Counted from the stretch's first letter, positions 16,729 through 26,498 are shown. The stretch: 64,000 nucleotides of DNA from Gluconobacter cerinus (GCF_002723935.1 NZ_BEWM01000004.1:372001-436000); one strand, 5' to 3'. Notes: generated from the letters alone by a model not told the origin. Translations and numbers: made by a program.

Positions 16729-17934
16729 ATGAGCAACCAAACTCCTACGCCCGTCTCCAGCCACGCTGATCGCCCTGACAGCGCTAACACGCTCTCCGCA
16801 TTTCTGACGCTCAGCATGGCTGTAGCTGCCGGCGTTGCGGTTGCGAACATTTACTATAATCAGCCCATGCTTGGCATCATGAAGCGTGACCTGCCAGGTT
16901 CGACCACAAACATGATTCCAACCGGCACTCAACTTGGTTATGCCGCGGGACTGTTTCTTCTTGTTCCTGTCGGGGACCTTCTGGAGCGCAAACGGCTGAT
17001 TGTTCTTCAGTTTGTTCTGCTCGCGCTTGCCCTTGCCGCTGCGGCAATAGCACCAAACGCAGCCCTCCTGCTTGTGGCGTCCGTCGCGGTTGGTGCACTC
17101 GCAACTGTTGCACAGCTCATTGTTCCTTTTGCCGCGCATCTTTCCTCTCCGGAAAGACGCGGCCACACTGTCGGCATTGTTATGGCAGGCCTCCTGTGCG
17201 GCATTCTTCTAAGTCGGACCTTGGCCGGTGTCGTCGCTACATATGCCGGGTGGCGCGAGATGTTCTGGCTCGGTGCTCCGATCGCTCTGGGCACAGGCGC
17301 CTTGTTGGCGTGGGTTCTTCCTGCCAGCAAGCCGACCTCGAAAATGCATTATGGGCAATTACTTGCGTCCCTTGCAGGCCTTTGGAAAGAGTTTCCGCAG
17401 TTACGCCTCGCAGCAGTCACTCAAAGTCTCCTGTTTGGAGCTTTCAGCGTCTTTTGGACGATCCTCGCCCTTCACCTGCAAGAGCCCAAGTTTGGATTAG
17501 GGGCGGGCACTGCAGGTCTGTTCGGCATTGTCGGAGCCGTTGGCATCCTTGCGGCCCCGATTGCCGGAAAAATTGCCGATCAACACGGCCCTCATAAAAT
17601 GATTATTCTTGGGGCCATGTTGACACTTCTGTCATGGGGCATTTTCGGTCTCTGGAATTCGCTTCCAGATCTGATCGCTGGGGTGATCGTTCTGGATTTT
17701 GCAATTCAGGGCGCGCTCGTGTCGCATCAGCATGTCGTTTATGCCCTGCGGCCTGAAGCGCGAGCACGCCTGAATACCATTTTTATGGGAACAATGTTTC
17801 TTGGCGGAGCTCTTGGCTCCGCCGCGACGATGATGGTTTGGCCCACATTCGGCTGGACTGGAATTGTCCTTCTTGGTGCGGGCCTGGCACTTTCGGCTAC
17901 TTTGCTCCAACTGCGCAATTGGAACAATTCATAA
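16729..17934 (+). CDS. MFS transporter
   Basis: A 401-residue major facilitator with 12 predicted membrane segments. The conserved loop 2-3 motif appears as VGDLLERKRLIV near residues 83-94, and GKIADQHGPHK is its second-half counterpart near 281-291. The N-terminal IYYNQPMLGIM segment is typical of the YfiS/YgaY drug-exporter-like group. AAGGAACG before ATG 16729 serves as the ribosome site. It is separated from the kinase gene by 125 bases and converges with the quinone reductase gene. The substrate is unknown; an exporter is more likely than an importer. Confidence 0.87.
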   Translation: MSNQTPTPVSSHADRPDSANTLSAFLTLSMAVAAGVAVANIYYNQPMLGIMKRDLPGSTTNMIPTGTQLGYAAGLFLLVPVGDLLERKRLIVLQFVLLALALAAAAIAPNAALLLVASVAVGALATVAQLIVPFAAHLSSPERRGHTVGIVMAGLLCGILLSRTLAGVVATYAGWREMFWLGAPIALGTGALLAWVLPASKPTSKMHYGQLLASLAGLWKEFPQLRLAAVTQSLLFGAFSVFWTILALHLQEPKFGLGAGTAGLFGIVGAVGILAAPIAGKIADQHGPHKMIILGAMLTLLSWGIFGLWNSLPDLIAGVIVLDFAIQGALVSHQHVVYALRPEARARLNTIFMGTMFLGGALGSAATMMVWPTFGWTGIVLLGAGLALSATLLQLRNWNNS

Positions 17935-17969
17935 GACCGGGCACATCATCAGAGCAAAACTGTTTTATC

Positions 17970-18581
17970 TCATGTATCCAGAGTGGCTTCGGGAAGCACA
18001 AATCCCAAGACTTTTGAAAGGTGTTCACGGTAGCGCCGTATGACGTTATCGACGGCAGGGACTTTGATGACGTCCGTTGCCAGATACGTAGAGAGAGAAC
18101 TCATTCCCAAAAACTGGTTTGCCTTGTGAAAAGGAAAGTAAACAGCATCCACCCCTTTACCTTCAAAGAACTGGGCCGGATCTTCAAAGGCTTCTTCCGG
18201 CGCGTTCCACGTTAAGGAGAGCATATAATGCTTTCCTTGAATCAGGCCGCCTGAACCATATTTCTGATTGGGATTGGAGCGGCTTCGTCCGTCGCTGGCG
18301 TACAGGAAGCCATGACCAGCCGTGAAAACTTCATCGACATACTTCTTGACGATCCACGGCACGCCCATCCACCAGCCTGGCATTTGATAAATAATCAGAT
18401 CTGCCCAGAGAAAGTTCTCGACCTCGCTCTGCACATCATAGCCTGCATCAATTTTGGTCTGACGAATATCGAACCCGGCGCTTTTTAGAGTTTCGTAAGC
18501 AACCTCATGGAGCGTGTCATTGAGACGGCCCTGCGAGTGGCCGAAAGCTTTCGAACCATTCAGAAGAAGAATATTTTTCAT
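17970..18581 (-). CDS. NAD(P)H:quinone oxidoreductase, MdaB-like flavodoxin fold
   Basis: A 203-residue flavodoxin-fold reductase that reduces quinones by two electrons, limiting redox cycling. MdaB hallmarks are ILLLNGSKAFGHSQGRLNDTL at the FMN phosphate site, ENFLWADLIIYQMPGWWMGVPWIVKKYVDEVF (outlined), and GKHYMLSLTWNAP. Length matches E. coli MdaB. It is followed on the same strand by an SRPBCC gene 51 bases upstream in transcription order. The resemblance is strong enough for the family; I do not assign the symbol. Confidence 0.9.
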   Translation of the reverse strand: MKNILLLNGSKAFGHSQGRLNDTLHEVAYETLKSAGFDIRQTKIDAGYDVQSEVENFLWADLIIYQMPGWWMGVPWIVKKYVDEVFTAGHGFLYASDGRSRSNPNQKYGSGGLIQGKHYMLSLTWNAPEEAFEDPAQFFEGKGVDAVYFPFHKANQFLGMSSLSTYLATDVIKVPAVDNVIRRYREHLSKVLGFVLPEATLDT

Positions 18582-18632
18582 AAAAGTTATCCTGAAAACC
18601 TGAATACTATGGGAAGTTACTGGAAACGGGCC

Positions 18633-19052
18633 TTACGTCGCCTGTTCCAGAAGTGTCTTTGCGTGATTTAGGGCAGATGCATAAGCAGAGCGATAACGCG
18701 TTTCTGCTTCTGAGCTGCTTATTCCAACCGGGCTAAACTGGCTCCCCCAACTTATACAACAGCGTTCAGGGGAAAGGGATGTAACTGTGACCTTCCCAAG
18801 GTAGTCTTCAACCGGGTCCGGCCCCTCGATATAGGCATAAGTGTAAGTGCGTTTGCGCTGATCGAAACTGACCAAGCGCTCTACAATCACAGACCCGTCT
18901 TTGGCCGTCAGTCGTCGAACGCGACCTCCGTCTTCCAAGAAGCTCCTGGTAATCATTGGGATCCAGAGGGGAAGATTATCGAAGCCGCCTAACAGGCTCC
19001 ACGCCTTATCGGCACTCACCGCCACATCTACATCGCTGCTTGCTTCAATCAT
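18633..19052 (-). CDS. SRPBCC (polyketide cyclase-like) family protein
   Basis: A 139-residue START/Bet-v1-like protein: EASSDVDVAVSADKAWSLLGGFDNLPLWIPMI (outlined) at the N-terminus, a beta-rich centre with GSVIVERLVSFDQRKRTYTYAYIEGP, and a C-terminal helix. This small lipid- or aromatic-binding fold is often annotated as a polyketide cyclase, but the fold does not give a reaction. It lies upstream of the MdaB-like gene on the same strand and is probably co-transcribed with it. The actual function is unknown. Confidence 0.82.
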   Translation of the reverse strand: MIEASSDVDVAVSADKAWSLLGGFDNLPLWIPMITRSFLEDGGRVRRLTAKDGSVIVERLVSFDQRKRTYTYAYIEGPDPVEDYLGKVTVTSLSPERCCISWGSQFSPVGISSSEAETRYRSAYASALNHAKTLLEQAT

Positions 19053-19324
19053 CTTTTGATCTTTACAGCTCGCCGGTCGGGAGAAACCATGCCGTTCATA
19101 AGATAGAGCATGAGGCCTCGCTTCGGCTCGGTTACATCAGATGTGCAGTATGCAGTCCTCAATCTTGTGCGATAATAGCCTGTCTCTGCATATGAATTAT
19201 GAACAGAATTCACAGACGAAATCTAACCGTGAAAGTTCAGCTTCCTTGTGATGCTAGGCCTTGATCATCCGCCATACCCATGACCCTTCATCGCAAAAAG
19301 TAGAACACAATAAATGGCTGATCC

Positions 19325-20533
19325 TCAGGCTAACAAATGATAAGCTAAAATTCGTTGAACAGCCCAGGATAGGCCAATTGCTGCGATAAGAAGCGAGGCC
19401 GGGATCGCAATTCGTCTTCTAAACCATGGACGGTTTCTGAAAGCGCCTACGGCCAGTGTTGCGAGGAGAATGATAAATAGCTGTCCCGCATCAACGCCAA
19501 AGTTGAAGCCTATGAGAGCCGCAATGAAGTCACGATGAGGGAAGGGCACTTCACTCAGGCTGCTGGCGAACCCAAAGCCGTGAATCAGCCCGAAAGCAAA
19601 AACAACCAACAGACGTATTCGTCCCAGTTTTGGACTAAATACATTTTCCAGACCTATTAACGAAATCGACAGAGCGATTGCTGGCTCTACAAAACGGCTT
19701 GGAAGATCAAAAATTCCATAGGTTGAGAGAAACAATGTGGTGGCATGGGCAATTGTGAAGACCGTTGTTTGGGACAGCAGCTTGCGCCAGCTAATTCCAA
19801 GAAAGAAAAGCCCTAAGACAAACAGGATATGGTCTGTCCCTTCCGGGACGATATGCTTGAACCCAAACTTCAGATAAACCGGAAGCTGTTGCCACCATGA
19901 CAGCGTGTCTGGATCAAAACTTGCAGGCTGATCGACATGACCAGTTGGAAGCTTCCCCCTATAGTCAAAGGTAACGCTCTCATGCTGCCCGGCATCGAGC
20001 CATCGCGTTTGTGTAAAATGGCGCTCAGGAAGCTGAACCGTATAGGCTACTGGGTAATCAATCTGCGCCCCCAGCGGAATACGCAGCTGTAACGGGCCAC
20101 TATTGGCAGGAAGCGGTATCACGAACTGGAAATGAGCAGGTTTGTCTGCTGCCAGATCCATATACTCATCCCGGCTCTTGCTAGAAAAATTGTAGGTCAC
20201 AAGAGTGGCGTGAAGTGGAGAATGACCCGAGAAAAGCGGTAGGGCCTTAGTGATTTCCTGGGCAATAGATCTGACTTCAGCCTCATGTTTTGAGCCGCGC
20301 CCAGTCGCCATCACATAATATCTGGCAGGGTCACCCATAAGAACTGTCAGATCCATATCGATCATGACCGTCGCCGTGTCGGGCCGATCCAGCGAGACCA
20401 GGACTCTCGTCATGGATTCCGGATCGGCGAACGCAGGGAAAATCATTAGAAATAAAAATGCAAAAACAATAACTTGAATTGGTTTTCTCACATTTCCACT
20501 AACGTGGAAGATGCTCGGGGAAACAGCCTTCAT
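19325..20533 (-). CDS. HupE/UreJ-type membrane protein with periplasmic N-terminal domain
   Basis: A 402-residue protein with a signal-like hydrophobic N-terminus (VIVFAFLFLMIFPAFA), a roughly 170-residue beta-rich extracytoplasmic region, and a C-terminal membrane domain of about six or seven helices. The membrane domain carries HupE/UreJ_2 family motifs: FKHIVPEGTDHILFVLGLF, FTIAHATTLFLS, FGLIHGFGFASSLSE and FNFGVDAGQL, with conserved histidines that suit a metal (nickel or cobalt) permease. It begins three bases after the adenine-deaminase-like gene on the same strand, so the two are one transcription unit. That link is odd and hints at metal supply for the partner enzyme, which is inference. 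Confidence 0.84.
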   Translation of the reverse strand: MKAVSPSIFHVSGNVRKPIQVIVFAFLFLMIFPAFADPESMTRVLVSLDRPDTATVMIDMDLTVLMGDPARYYVMATGRGSKHEAEVRSIAQEITKALPLFSGHSPLHATLVTYNFSSKSRDEYMDLAADKPAHFQFVIPLPANSGPLQLRIPLGAQIDYPVAYTVQLPERHFTQTRWLDAGQHESVTFDYRGKLPTGHVDQPASFDPDTLSWWQQLPVYLKFGFKHIVPEGTDHILFVLGLFFLGISWRKLLSQTTVFTIAHATTLFLSTYGIFDLPSRFVEPAIALSISLIGLENVFSPKLGRIRLLVVFAFGLIHGFGFASSLSEVPFPHRDFIAALIGFNFGVDAGQLFIILLATLAVGAFRNRPWFRRRIAIPASLLIAAIGLSWAVQRILAYHLLA

Positions 20534-20536
20534 ACC

Positions 20537-22507
20537 TTACCAGACAGTCGGCATTGTCTGCCCCGTCTGGAGAAGAACCAGCCCGCTCGGATTGCCTGGG
20601 TATGGAACGACCAGGCGCCATGTGAAAGGACTGCATGTGATCATCGAAATCAGAAGTCTCCGCGGATAACCGGGCGCTCCTATCCATTCAAGGCTGTCGG
20701 CTTTGGCGTAGACATTTTCCATGCTCGCAGCGGCATCCTGCACGGGACGACTGGTCATTAGACCTGCGATCTCCAACTTCATTTCGGCAAGAACCTTACC
20801 GTGGCTGACCATCACGATCCCACCTTTGAGCTCGGCGATACGATTGACTGCGAGCGCCATTGCCTCGTCGCTGGTTCCCATGACCGTGATATTGTGGAGA
20901 TCGTGGGAGACGGACGTAGCGATGGCACTATCGAGCGTTTTAGGGCCATTACCCGTCCAGAACATCTTGCCCAGCCGAGCCTGTCCCATGTACCGATCTA
21001 CTGTTGAAACTTTGATGATATCATGTGCGACATCGCGCTGAACGACCCCGTTCACCACAGAGAGCATTGCTGTTTTCTGAACGGGGTCAGTGTAAAATGG
21101 GGCCTGAATAGCAGCCGTAACCTGGGTTGTTTTTCCCTTGGGTGCCAGGATCTCAAAGTCTTTTGCAGTCAGTTTTCTACCGATATGAATCGTATCGGAT
21201 GCCCATGTCGGCCATGTAATTTTGGGCACTGGAAGCAAGTATTTCCCATCCTGGGCCGCCAGCTTTCCGTTCGCAAAAACATACTTGATCTTCACGTCCG
21301 GCACAGAAGATAGCAAGACAACGTCAGCATACCGACCCGGTGTAATAGACCCGACAATCTGATCCAGATGACCATGCTGGGCCGGATAAAGGCTACCCAT
21401 TGCGTATGACGCCTCAATGGGCGCACCCATCTTGATTGCAAGACGGATGTGATAATCCATTGTTCCTTGCTTCAGCGTATCCGCGACATTCCTGTCGTCT
21501 GTTACAAGCGCAATATTATTCCAGTTTTTCAGCCCTTTACGCACAAAGTAAGGGACGGCCCGCTCAATATTGTCATCACGGAGCTGTAAAAAGAGGCCAT
21601 GTTGCAACTTGTTCCATGCCTCTTCAGGTAGCCGGGTTTCATGGTCGCTGGAGAGACCCGCTCCGGCAAACGCATTGATCGTGTCCATGTCCCATAATCC
21701 TGCACCGTGCCCATCGACGACGCCCCGATTATCGAATGTGGCCTGAATGTTTTCCCAGATCCGTTGGTGACCAGGGTGAGAAGGGTTTGAAACGGCAGGC
21801 CAGTCCATCACTTCGTCCAACCCCTGGACGCGCGGATTATCGCGAATATTTTCAGAGATTTCCTTGTAGGCATAGTTTCCGCCACCTTGCTCGAAGGCAG
21901 AAGGCGGGGTGGCTGACCCGAGAGCAGGGAAAATTTTCAACGGACTGCCAAGGTGTTCTGCCGTCAGCCAGAATTCAACGTTATGCGTACCACTGACATT
22001 CGCAAACTCATGAGAGCCTTCCGTGGTCCAGGTATTTCCCAGTGGGATGACAAGGGCCGCTTCCCACTCGGGCGAGAGCATTGAACTCTCAATATGCTTA
22101 TGAGATTCCCCGAAACCGGGGACAGCCGGGAGCCCCTTGGCATCAAAGGTTGAAAGCGCCTGACCTTTCCACGCCCCAACAGGCCCTACCCAGGCAATCC
22201 GTCGCCCTGCAATGACGATGTCCTGTCCATCCTCCCAACTCAGGGTGTAGACGTTCAGAACCTTTGCATTGTGGATCAGAAGGTCAGCTGGGGCATGACC
22301 CAGGGCGACCGCGACCAACAACTGACGTGTTTTAACTTCATCACTGAAGGCAACGGGGTGCGCCACCCGACTTGCTGTGGGAACCGGAGAAGCTGCCGTT
22401 TCACCAGCGACGGCATATGATGATGTCAGAGAGATACATGACAGCGAACAGGCCAGCGTCTTTGCTGAAAAATTCGAGAACTTTCGGAAAGACAACGGAA
22501 AAAACAT
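20537..22507 (-). CDS. Exported adenine deaminase-like amidohydrolase
   Basis: A 656-residue amidohydrolase of the adenine deaminase (Ade) family, which converts adenine to hypoxanthine and ammonia at a metal centre. The metal motif HxH is present as ESHKHIESSML (family form DAHxHIESS); GSHEFANVSG, VDGHGAGLWDMDTINAFAGAGLSSDHE (outlined) and LVTDDRN follow. Usual Ade is about 570-590 residues and cytoplasmic. This one has an extra N-terminus with a basic region, a hydrophobic core and an AVA/GE cleavage-like site near residues 35-37, so it appears to be exported. The usual TDDRHP is TDDRNV, and the C-terminus diverges. Catalysis may be altered. It is coupled to the HupE-like gene. Confidence 0.83.
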   Translation of the reverse strand: MFFPLSFRKFSNFSAKTLACSLSCISLTSSYAVAGETAASPVPTASRVAHPVAFSDEVKTRQLLVAVALGHAPADLLIHNAKVLNVYTLSWEDGQDIVIAGRRIAWVGPVGAWKGQALSTFDAKGLPAVPGFGESHKHIESSMLSPEWEAALVIPLGNTWTTEGSHEFANVSGTHNVEFWLTAEHLGSPLKIFPALGSATPPSAFEQGGGNYAYKEISENIRDNPRVQGLDEVMDWPAVSNPSHPGHQRIWENIQATFDNRGVVDGHGAGLWDMDTINAFAGAGLSSDHETRLPEEAWNKLQHGLFLQLRDDNIERAVPYFVRKGLKNWNNIALVTDDRNVADTLKQGTMDYHIRLAIKMGAPIEASYAMGSLYPAQHGHLDQIVGSITPGRYADVVLLSSVPDVKIKYVFANGKLAAQDGKYLLPVPKITWPTWASDTIHIGRKLTAKDFEILAPKGKTTQVTAAIQAPFYTDPVQKTAMLSVVNGVVQRDVAHDIIKVSTVDRYMGQARLGKMFWTGNGPKTLDSAIATSVSHDLHNITVMGTSDEAMALAVNRIAELKGGIVMVSHGKVLAEMKLEIAGLMTSRPVQDAAASMENVYAKADSLEWIGAPGYPRRLLISMITCSPFTWRLVVPYPGNPSGLVLLQTGQTMPTVW

Positions 22508-22615
22508 CTCTTAGGCATCCGGCAGCAGAAAACGATGCTGAATTCTAGCGTGGACCGTACCGGCATCATAATGTTTTTTCCGGATATTGGGGCAACTGAT
22601 AGCCACCCCGCTCGC

Positions 22616-23383
22616 CTAGCAATTTTTGCGCCACACTACGATTGAGATCGGAAAGTAGAAATGAATGCCGTCCTCCGCGTTCCATGCCCCCAAGCCTAAT
22701 CGATCCTGCCCGCTGGCAATATCTTCCACGAACATTGCTTTCAGAGCAGACCAGTCTTCGGGGGCAACCTGATCCTGCAAACGGGATTCAAGGCGATATT
22801 GCTGCGTTTCAAGAGGGAATAAGCCCGCATCGGTGCCCATCAGCAGTAACTGTTGCAAGGTGAGGGCGCTTGTATGAGAACGGTCACGCAGGGTCTCAGC
22901 AAGGTCATAGTGTGCCTGACAGTCAGGGGTTGGCGTTGCGTCAATGACAATGATCCGCCCATCCGGCCGACATACACGCACCATCTCAGCCAGGATTTCA
23001 GACGGCTCCTGCATGTGATGAAAGCTGTAACGTGTCACAACACGATCGAAGCTATCCGCTTCAAAAGGGAGATGCTGCGCGTTACCAATCTGATACTTCA
23101 CGCTCACACCGGCCTTGCGTGCTCGCAGACGGGCCTGTTCGATCATAGCAGGGGTAAGATCAACTCCTGTGACGTCGGCCCCTGTCAGGGCCAGTCCGCA
23201 AGCAACAATGCCTGGCCCACATGCCACGTCCAATACCTTCATGCCCTTGGTGACAGAACAGGCGGAAACGGTCTGTGCCATGCTTTCGGCGTCTGCATGG
23301 ATGGGCAATTCAGCAAACGGTTTTGCCCATCGTGTGAATTGATCAACAATCCGGGTTTCGTGAGATACGGGAGAACGGGACAT
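22616..23383 (-). CDS. SAM-dependent class I methyltransferase
   Basis: A 255-residue Rossmann-fold methyltransferase of the UbiE/Methyltransf_11 type. Motif I is VLDVACGPGIVACGLA (residues about 49-64), the acidic motif II is VTGVDLTPAMIEQAR, then NAQHLPFEADSFDRVVTRYSFHHM and the post-motif EMVRVCRPDGRIIVIDATP. The methyl acceptor is unknown. Substrate could be a small metabolite or a quinone precursor, but cytoplasmic ubiE normally lies elsewhere with ubiB. Divergent from the AraC gene, with 190 bases between. Confidence 0.9.
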   Translation of the reverse strand: MSRSPVSHETRIVDQFTRWAKPFAELPIHADAESMAQTVSACSVTKGMKVLDVACGPGIVACGLALTGADVTGVDLTPAMIEQARLRARKAGVSVKYQIGNAQHLPFEADSFDRVVTRYSFHHMQEPSEILAEMVRVCRPDGRIIVIDATPTPDCQAHYDLAETLRDRSHTSALTLQQLLLMGTDAGLFPLETQQYRLESRLQDQVAPEDWSALKAMFVEDIASGQDRLGLGAWNAEDGIHFYFPISIVVWRKNC

Positions 23384-23573
23384 CTTTATTCCTTTCCGAA
23401 TAGGTTCAGGATAAAGACTGAGTGACTGGCCGACTAACGCTTCTCGGCCATAAAATAGCGGGAACCGGCCAATTCAAAACCTGACTGCCAACCAGACACA
23501 GAGCATCCTGATTGAGAACCGGATCGATACCTCGGGTGGTGTTGGTTTCGGGTTTCGCAACCCTGCAACAGCT

Positions 23574-24305
23574 GTGTTCTATGACTGGCACGAGCATCCA
23601 CGACATCAAATCACATACGCCAGACGCGGTACAACGCAGATCGAAGGGCCGGAAGGGCGGCATCTTCTGCCGGCGTCTCATGCCATATGGATACCCGCAG
23701 GAACGCGACATCGCACCATGATGCGTAATCTGGATGGTGTCTCGGTCTACTTTGATCCCGCGCATTTTTCTGCAGAAACGTTGGAACGCATTCAAACCTT
23801 CCCAGTGACGGCCGTCATAAAAGAGATGCTGTTTCACACGCTTCGCTGGTCAGATAAATCAGGGGAGAAGATGCCTGTCGAACAAACGTTTTTTCAGGCT
23901 CTGTTTCTGCTGTGTCAGGAACAGATGAAGCAGAAAGCAGCTGAGACGTTCACGCTACCGCGCGTCACCCATCCATTGCTGGTGCGCGCTATGGATAGTG
24001 CTCTTGTCGATCCCGGCCATGCCAGCCTGACGCAGGCATGGCATCAAGCCGGCATGTCTGAGCGCAGTTTCCGCCGTCATTTTCTCAATGAAACCGGAAT
24101 GACGTGGCAGGCGTGGATTACGCAGGCTCGCCTTTTCCACGCTGCGACCCTTCTGGCCGAAGGTCAGCGTGTGACTGATGTGAGTGCAGACGTGGGCTAC
24201 GCATCACTTAGCGCCTTCGCAAAAGCGTTCACACACCTTCTGGGTCAATCACCTGTACGTTTTCGAAAGTCTCAGGAGAGCAATATAGGACTCAAAATCC
24301 ATTAA
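23574..24305 (+). CDS. AraC-family regulator with cupin N-terminus
   Basis: A transcription factor with an N-terminal cupin-type sensing half (WHEHPRHQITYARRG, HAIWIPAGTRHR) and a C-terminal pair of helix-turn-helix motifs (LTQAWHQAGMSERSFRRHF; VTDVSADVGYASLSAFAKAF). The start is uncertain: GTG 23574 is the first standard start, yet the frame is open back to 23454 with sequence reading ENRIDTSGGVGFGFRNPA, which could belong to the protein if a CTG or ATT start is used. It converges with a siderophore-receptor gene five bases away. Divergent from the methyltransferase gene, which may be its target. Confidence 0.86.
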   Translation: MFYDWHEHPRHQITYARRGTTQIEGPEGRHLLPASHAIWIPAGTRHRTMMRNLDGVSVYFDPAHFSAETLERIQTFPVTAVIKEMLFHTLRWSDKSGEKMPVEQTFFQALFLLCQEQMKQKAAETFTLPRVTHPLLVRAMDSALVDPGHASLTQAWHQAGMSERSFRRHFLNETGMTWQAWITQARLFHAATLLAEGQRVTDVSADVGYASLSAFAKAFTHLLGQSPVRFRKSQESNIGLKIH

Positions 24306-24309
24306 ACGT

Positions 24310-26484
24310 TCAAAACCCGACCTCAATGCCCACATGCACCGTACGGCCTTGCCCCCAGGAAACACGGAGCGGGGTCCCCGCGGTTGAGACGAAATAAGCT
24401 TTATTGGCCAGATTGACAGCATTGACCTGCAAAGACGTGTCATGGCCCAACAGCCGCCCGGTGTGCCATGACGCAAAGGCATCAACCGTTGTATAGCCTG
24501 GAAGCCAGAAGGTATTGTTCAGATCTCCTGCCCGTCGCCCAACGTACCGAGCACCTGCGCCGATCCGCATAGTCGTCTGAAGCCATGGCAAAGCTGCTTC
24601 ATAAGTGAGATAGCCACCACCGGTATGCTTGGCCACGTTAGCGACAAGCTTGCCTTCATCCGCAGGCGTGTCACGCAGGATACGCGCATAGGTGAAGGCA
24701 TAATTGGCTAAAATGTTCCAGTGCTTGTCCAGCTTGCCTGCCACACTGGCCTCCACTCCCTTGGAACCCACCAGGCCCGCCAAACGCTGGAGCGTATTCC
24801 CTGTCTCGTCCAGCCCTGCGGACTGCTGTACGTTCTTCTTGTGGATATTATACAAAGCCACATCCGCCGTCAGGAAACGATCCTGATAGCGCGCACCGAC
24901 TTCAAACTGTCGTCCCATGGTGGGCTTGTATCCGCCCTCAAGAACGCTGCCAGCATCAAGCTGATTGGGCGTGAAAGACTGGGAATAATCTCCATAGAAA
25001 GAGACGCGTTTCCCTAGCTGATACACCAGCGCTACGAACGGCAGAGGCTTTGTGTATGATGCATCGGTTGTCTGCACGTACGGACGGCGGCCTCCATATG
25101 TGATGTGGAAAAACTGATACCGCACACCGGGTGCTAAAATCAGCCCATGACCCAGATGGATATTGTCTTTGAGGTATCCTGAAGCACTGTTGATGTACTG
25201 GCGCCAGTCACTGTTGCTGTTGTTTATCGGGCCGACAGGCTTGAGCAGCCCATACACAGGATCAGCGGGATAAAACCCACCCTGTCGCGTCCCATCAATG
25301 AAAGCGCCCTGGTTTTGCTGGCGGTTCTCGTAGTCGGCGCCCACAACAAGGTCATGCTTCATACCCCACAGGACGTGATTTGAGAGGTAATCTAAAGACG
25401 CATAGCCATTGGCACGGATGGTTCCGGTATTGCTTCTATAACGGCGGGTCAGGATGCCCGTAGCGGCGTTGTAGGCAGACGGATCAGCCTGCCGATCATG
25501 ATAATTGTCCCGGTTCCAGCCTCCGGACAGGCGGATGCGGTCATGATCCGTCAGACGATACTCCATCGTCGTGGCCAGAAGATGCCGTTCGCCAAAGGAT
25601 TTGGCCCAGCTTTCATCCAACCGCTTTGCTGGACCACTGACCGCTCGTCCATTCGAAAAGACAGCACCGCGGTCTAGCGTATTGTTATATTTCGCCCATT
25701 CGTAAGACACATCTGCTGTGAAGCGACCGTGCTCAAAACGGAGGGACGGTGCCAGAAGCTTCTGCCTGTTGGAGCCAAAATTACGCCAGTAATTCTCATT
25801 TTTGTAGGATCCGACAAGCCTGAAGCTCAGGTCATGGGTGAGGGGGCCACCCCCATCAAAGTGGCCATAACCGCCGCCGAGCGAAGACCATGTCGTCCCG
25901 AGATTGGCTCCCCATGTTTTCCGGGGCTGCTTTGTGATGACGTTAATGACGCCCCCAGGCTCCTGCATTCCGTAGAAAAGGGACGCTGGCCCTTTCAGCA
26001 CTTCCACGCGTTCTGTTGTGGCTAGATCGAAGTTCCGGCCAGTCGGCATCCGCACTCCGTTGCGCAGGATCGAACCATCGTCCACGGCTCCGAAACCGCG
26101 TTTCATCAGATCGTCCTGGGTGCCGCCAAAGTTATTGCCGATGGAAATGCCGGGCACATATTTCGCCACATCTTCCATCGTCTGAGGCGTCATGTCTTCA
26201 ATGACCTGATGGGTCACAACATTTGTCGTCTGGGTCTGCTGAAGAAAGGTTGTGGGAAGCTTGTCCGCTATGCTGCTGGATGTGGCTCCATAGGAATGTG
26301 CATCTGCATGAACACGAATATGTTCAGCCTTACCGTGTGATGTGACGGTTTTGGGCTTTTTGTAACGGTCTTCCTTGCTGCTTGATGTGGAAGAGGGCGC
26401 GTCATTGGATGAGGCTTCTGCACCAAACCCGCTGAAAACAGATAATCCCGCGCATGCAAAAGCGAGTGTCCTAAGGGCAGCCAT
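24310..26484 (-). CDS. TonB-dependent siderophore receptor
   Basis: An outer-membrane ferric-siderophore transporter of about 724 residues. It has a signal peptide from ATG 26484 (MAALRTLAFACAGLSVFSGFGAEA), a TonB-box-like EHIRVHAD, and a plug domain with EDVAKYVPGISIGNNFGGTQDDLMKRGF, outlined, and the FhuA/FpvA-family signature VEVLKGPASLFYGMQEPGGVINVITKQP (outlined). The C-terminal barrel ends in GIEVGF. The frame remains open to 26625 but the added residues do not look like protein. A Fur box lies 15 bases upstream of the start, so iron repression is likely. The siderophore is unknown; hydroxamate type is a guess from similarity. Confidence 0.93.
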   Translation of the reverse strand: MAALRTLAFACAGLSVFSGFGAEASSNDAPSSTSSSKEDRYKKPKTVTSHGKAEHIRVHADAHSYGATSSSIADKLPTTFLQQTQTTNVVTHQVIEDMTPQTMEDVAKYVPGISIGNNFGGTQDDLMKRGFGAVDDGSILRNGVRMPTGRNFDLATTERVEVLKGPASLFYGMQEPGGVINVITKQPRKTWGANLGTTWSSLGGGYGHFDGGGPLTHDLSFRLVGSYKNENYWRNFGSNRQKLLAPSLRFEHGRFTADVSYEWAKYNNTLDRGAVFSNGRAVSGPAKRLDESWAKSFGERHLLATTMEYRLTDHDRIRLSGGWNRDNYHDRQADPSAYNAATGILTRRYRSNTGTIRANGYASLDYLSNHVLWGMKHDLVVGADYENRQQNQGAFIDGTRQGGFYPADPVYGLLKPVGPINNSNSDWRQYINSASGYLKDNIHLGHGLILAPGVRYQFFHITYGGRRPYVQTTDASYTKPLPFVALVYQLGKRVSFYGDYSQSFTPNQLDAGSVLEGGYKPTMGRQFEVGARYQDRFLTADVALYNIHKKNVQQSAGLDETGNTLQRLAGLVGSKGVEASVAGKLDKHWNILANYAFTYARILRDTPADEGKLVANVAKHTGGGYLTYEAALPWLQTTMRIGAGARYVGRRAGDLNNTFWLPGYTTVDAFASWHTGRLLGHDTSLQVNAVNLANKAYFVSTAGTPLRVSWGQGRTVHVGIEVGF

Positions 26485-26498
26485 CTGATTTTTCCGCA

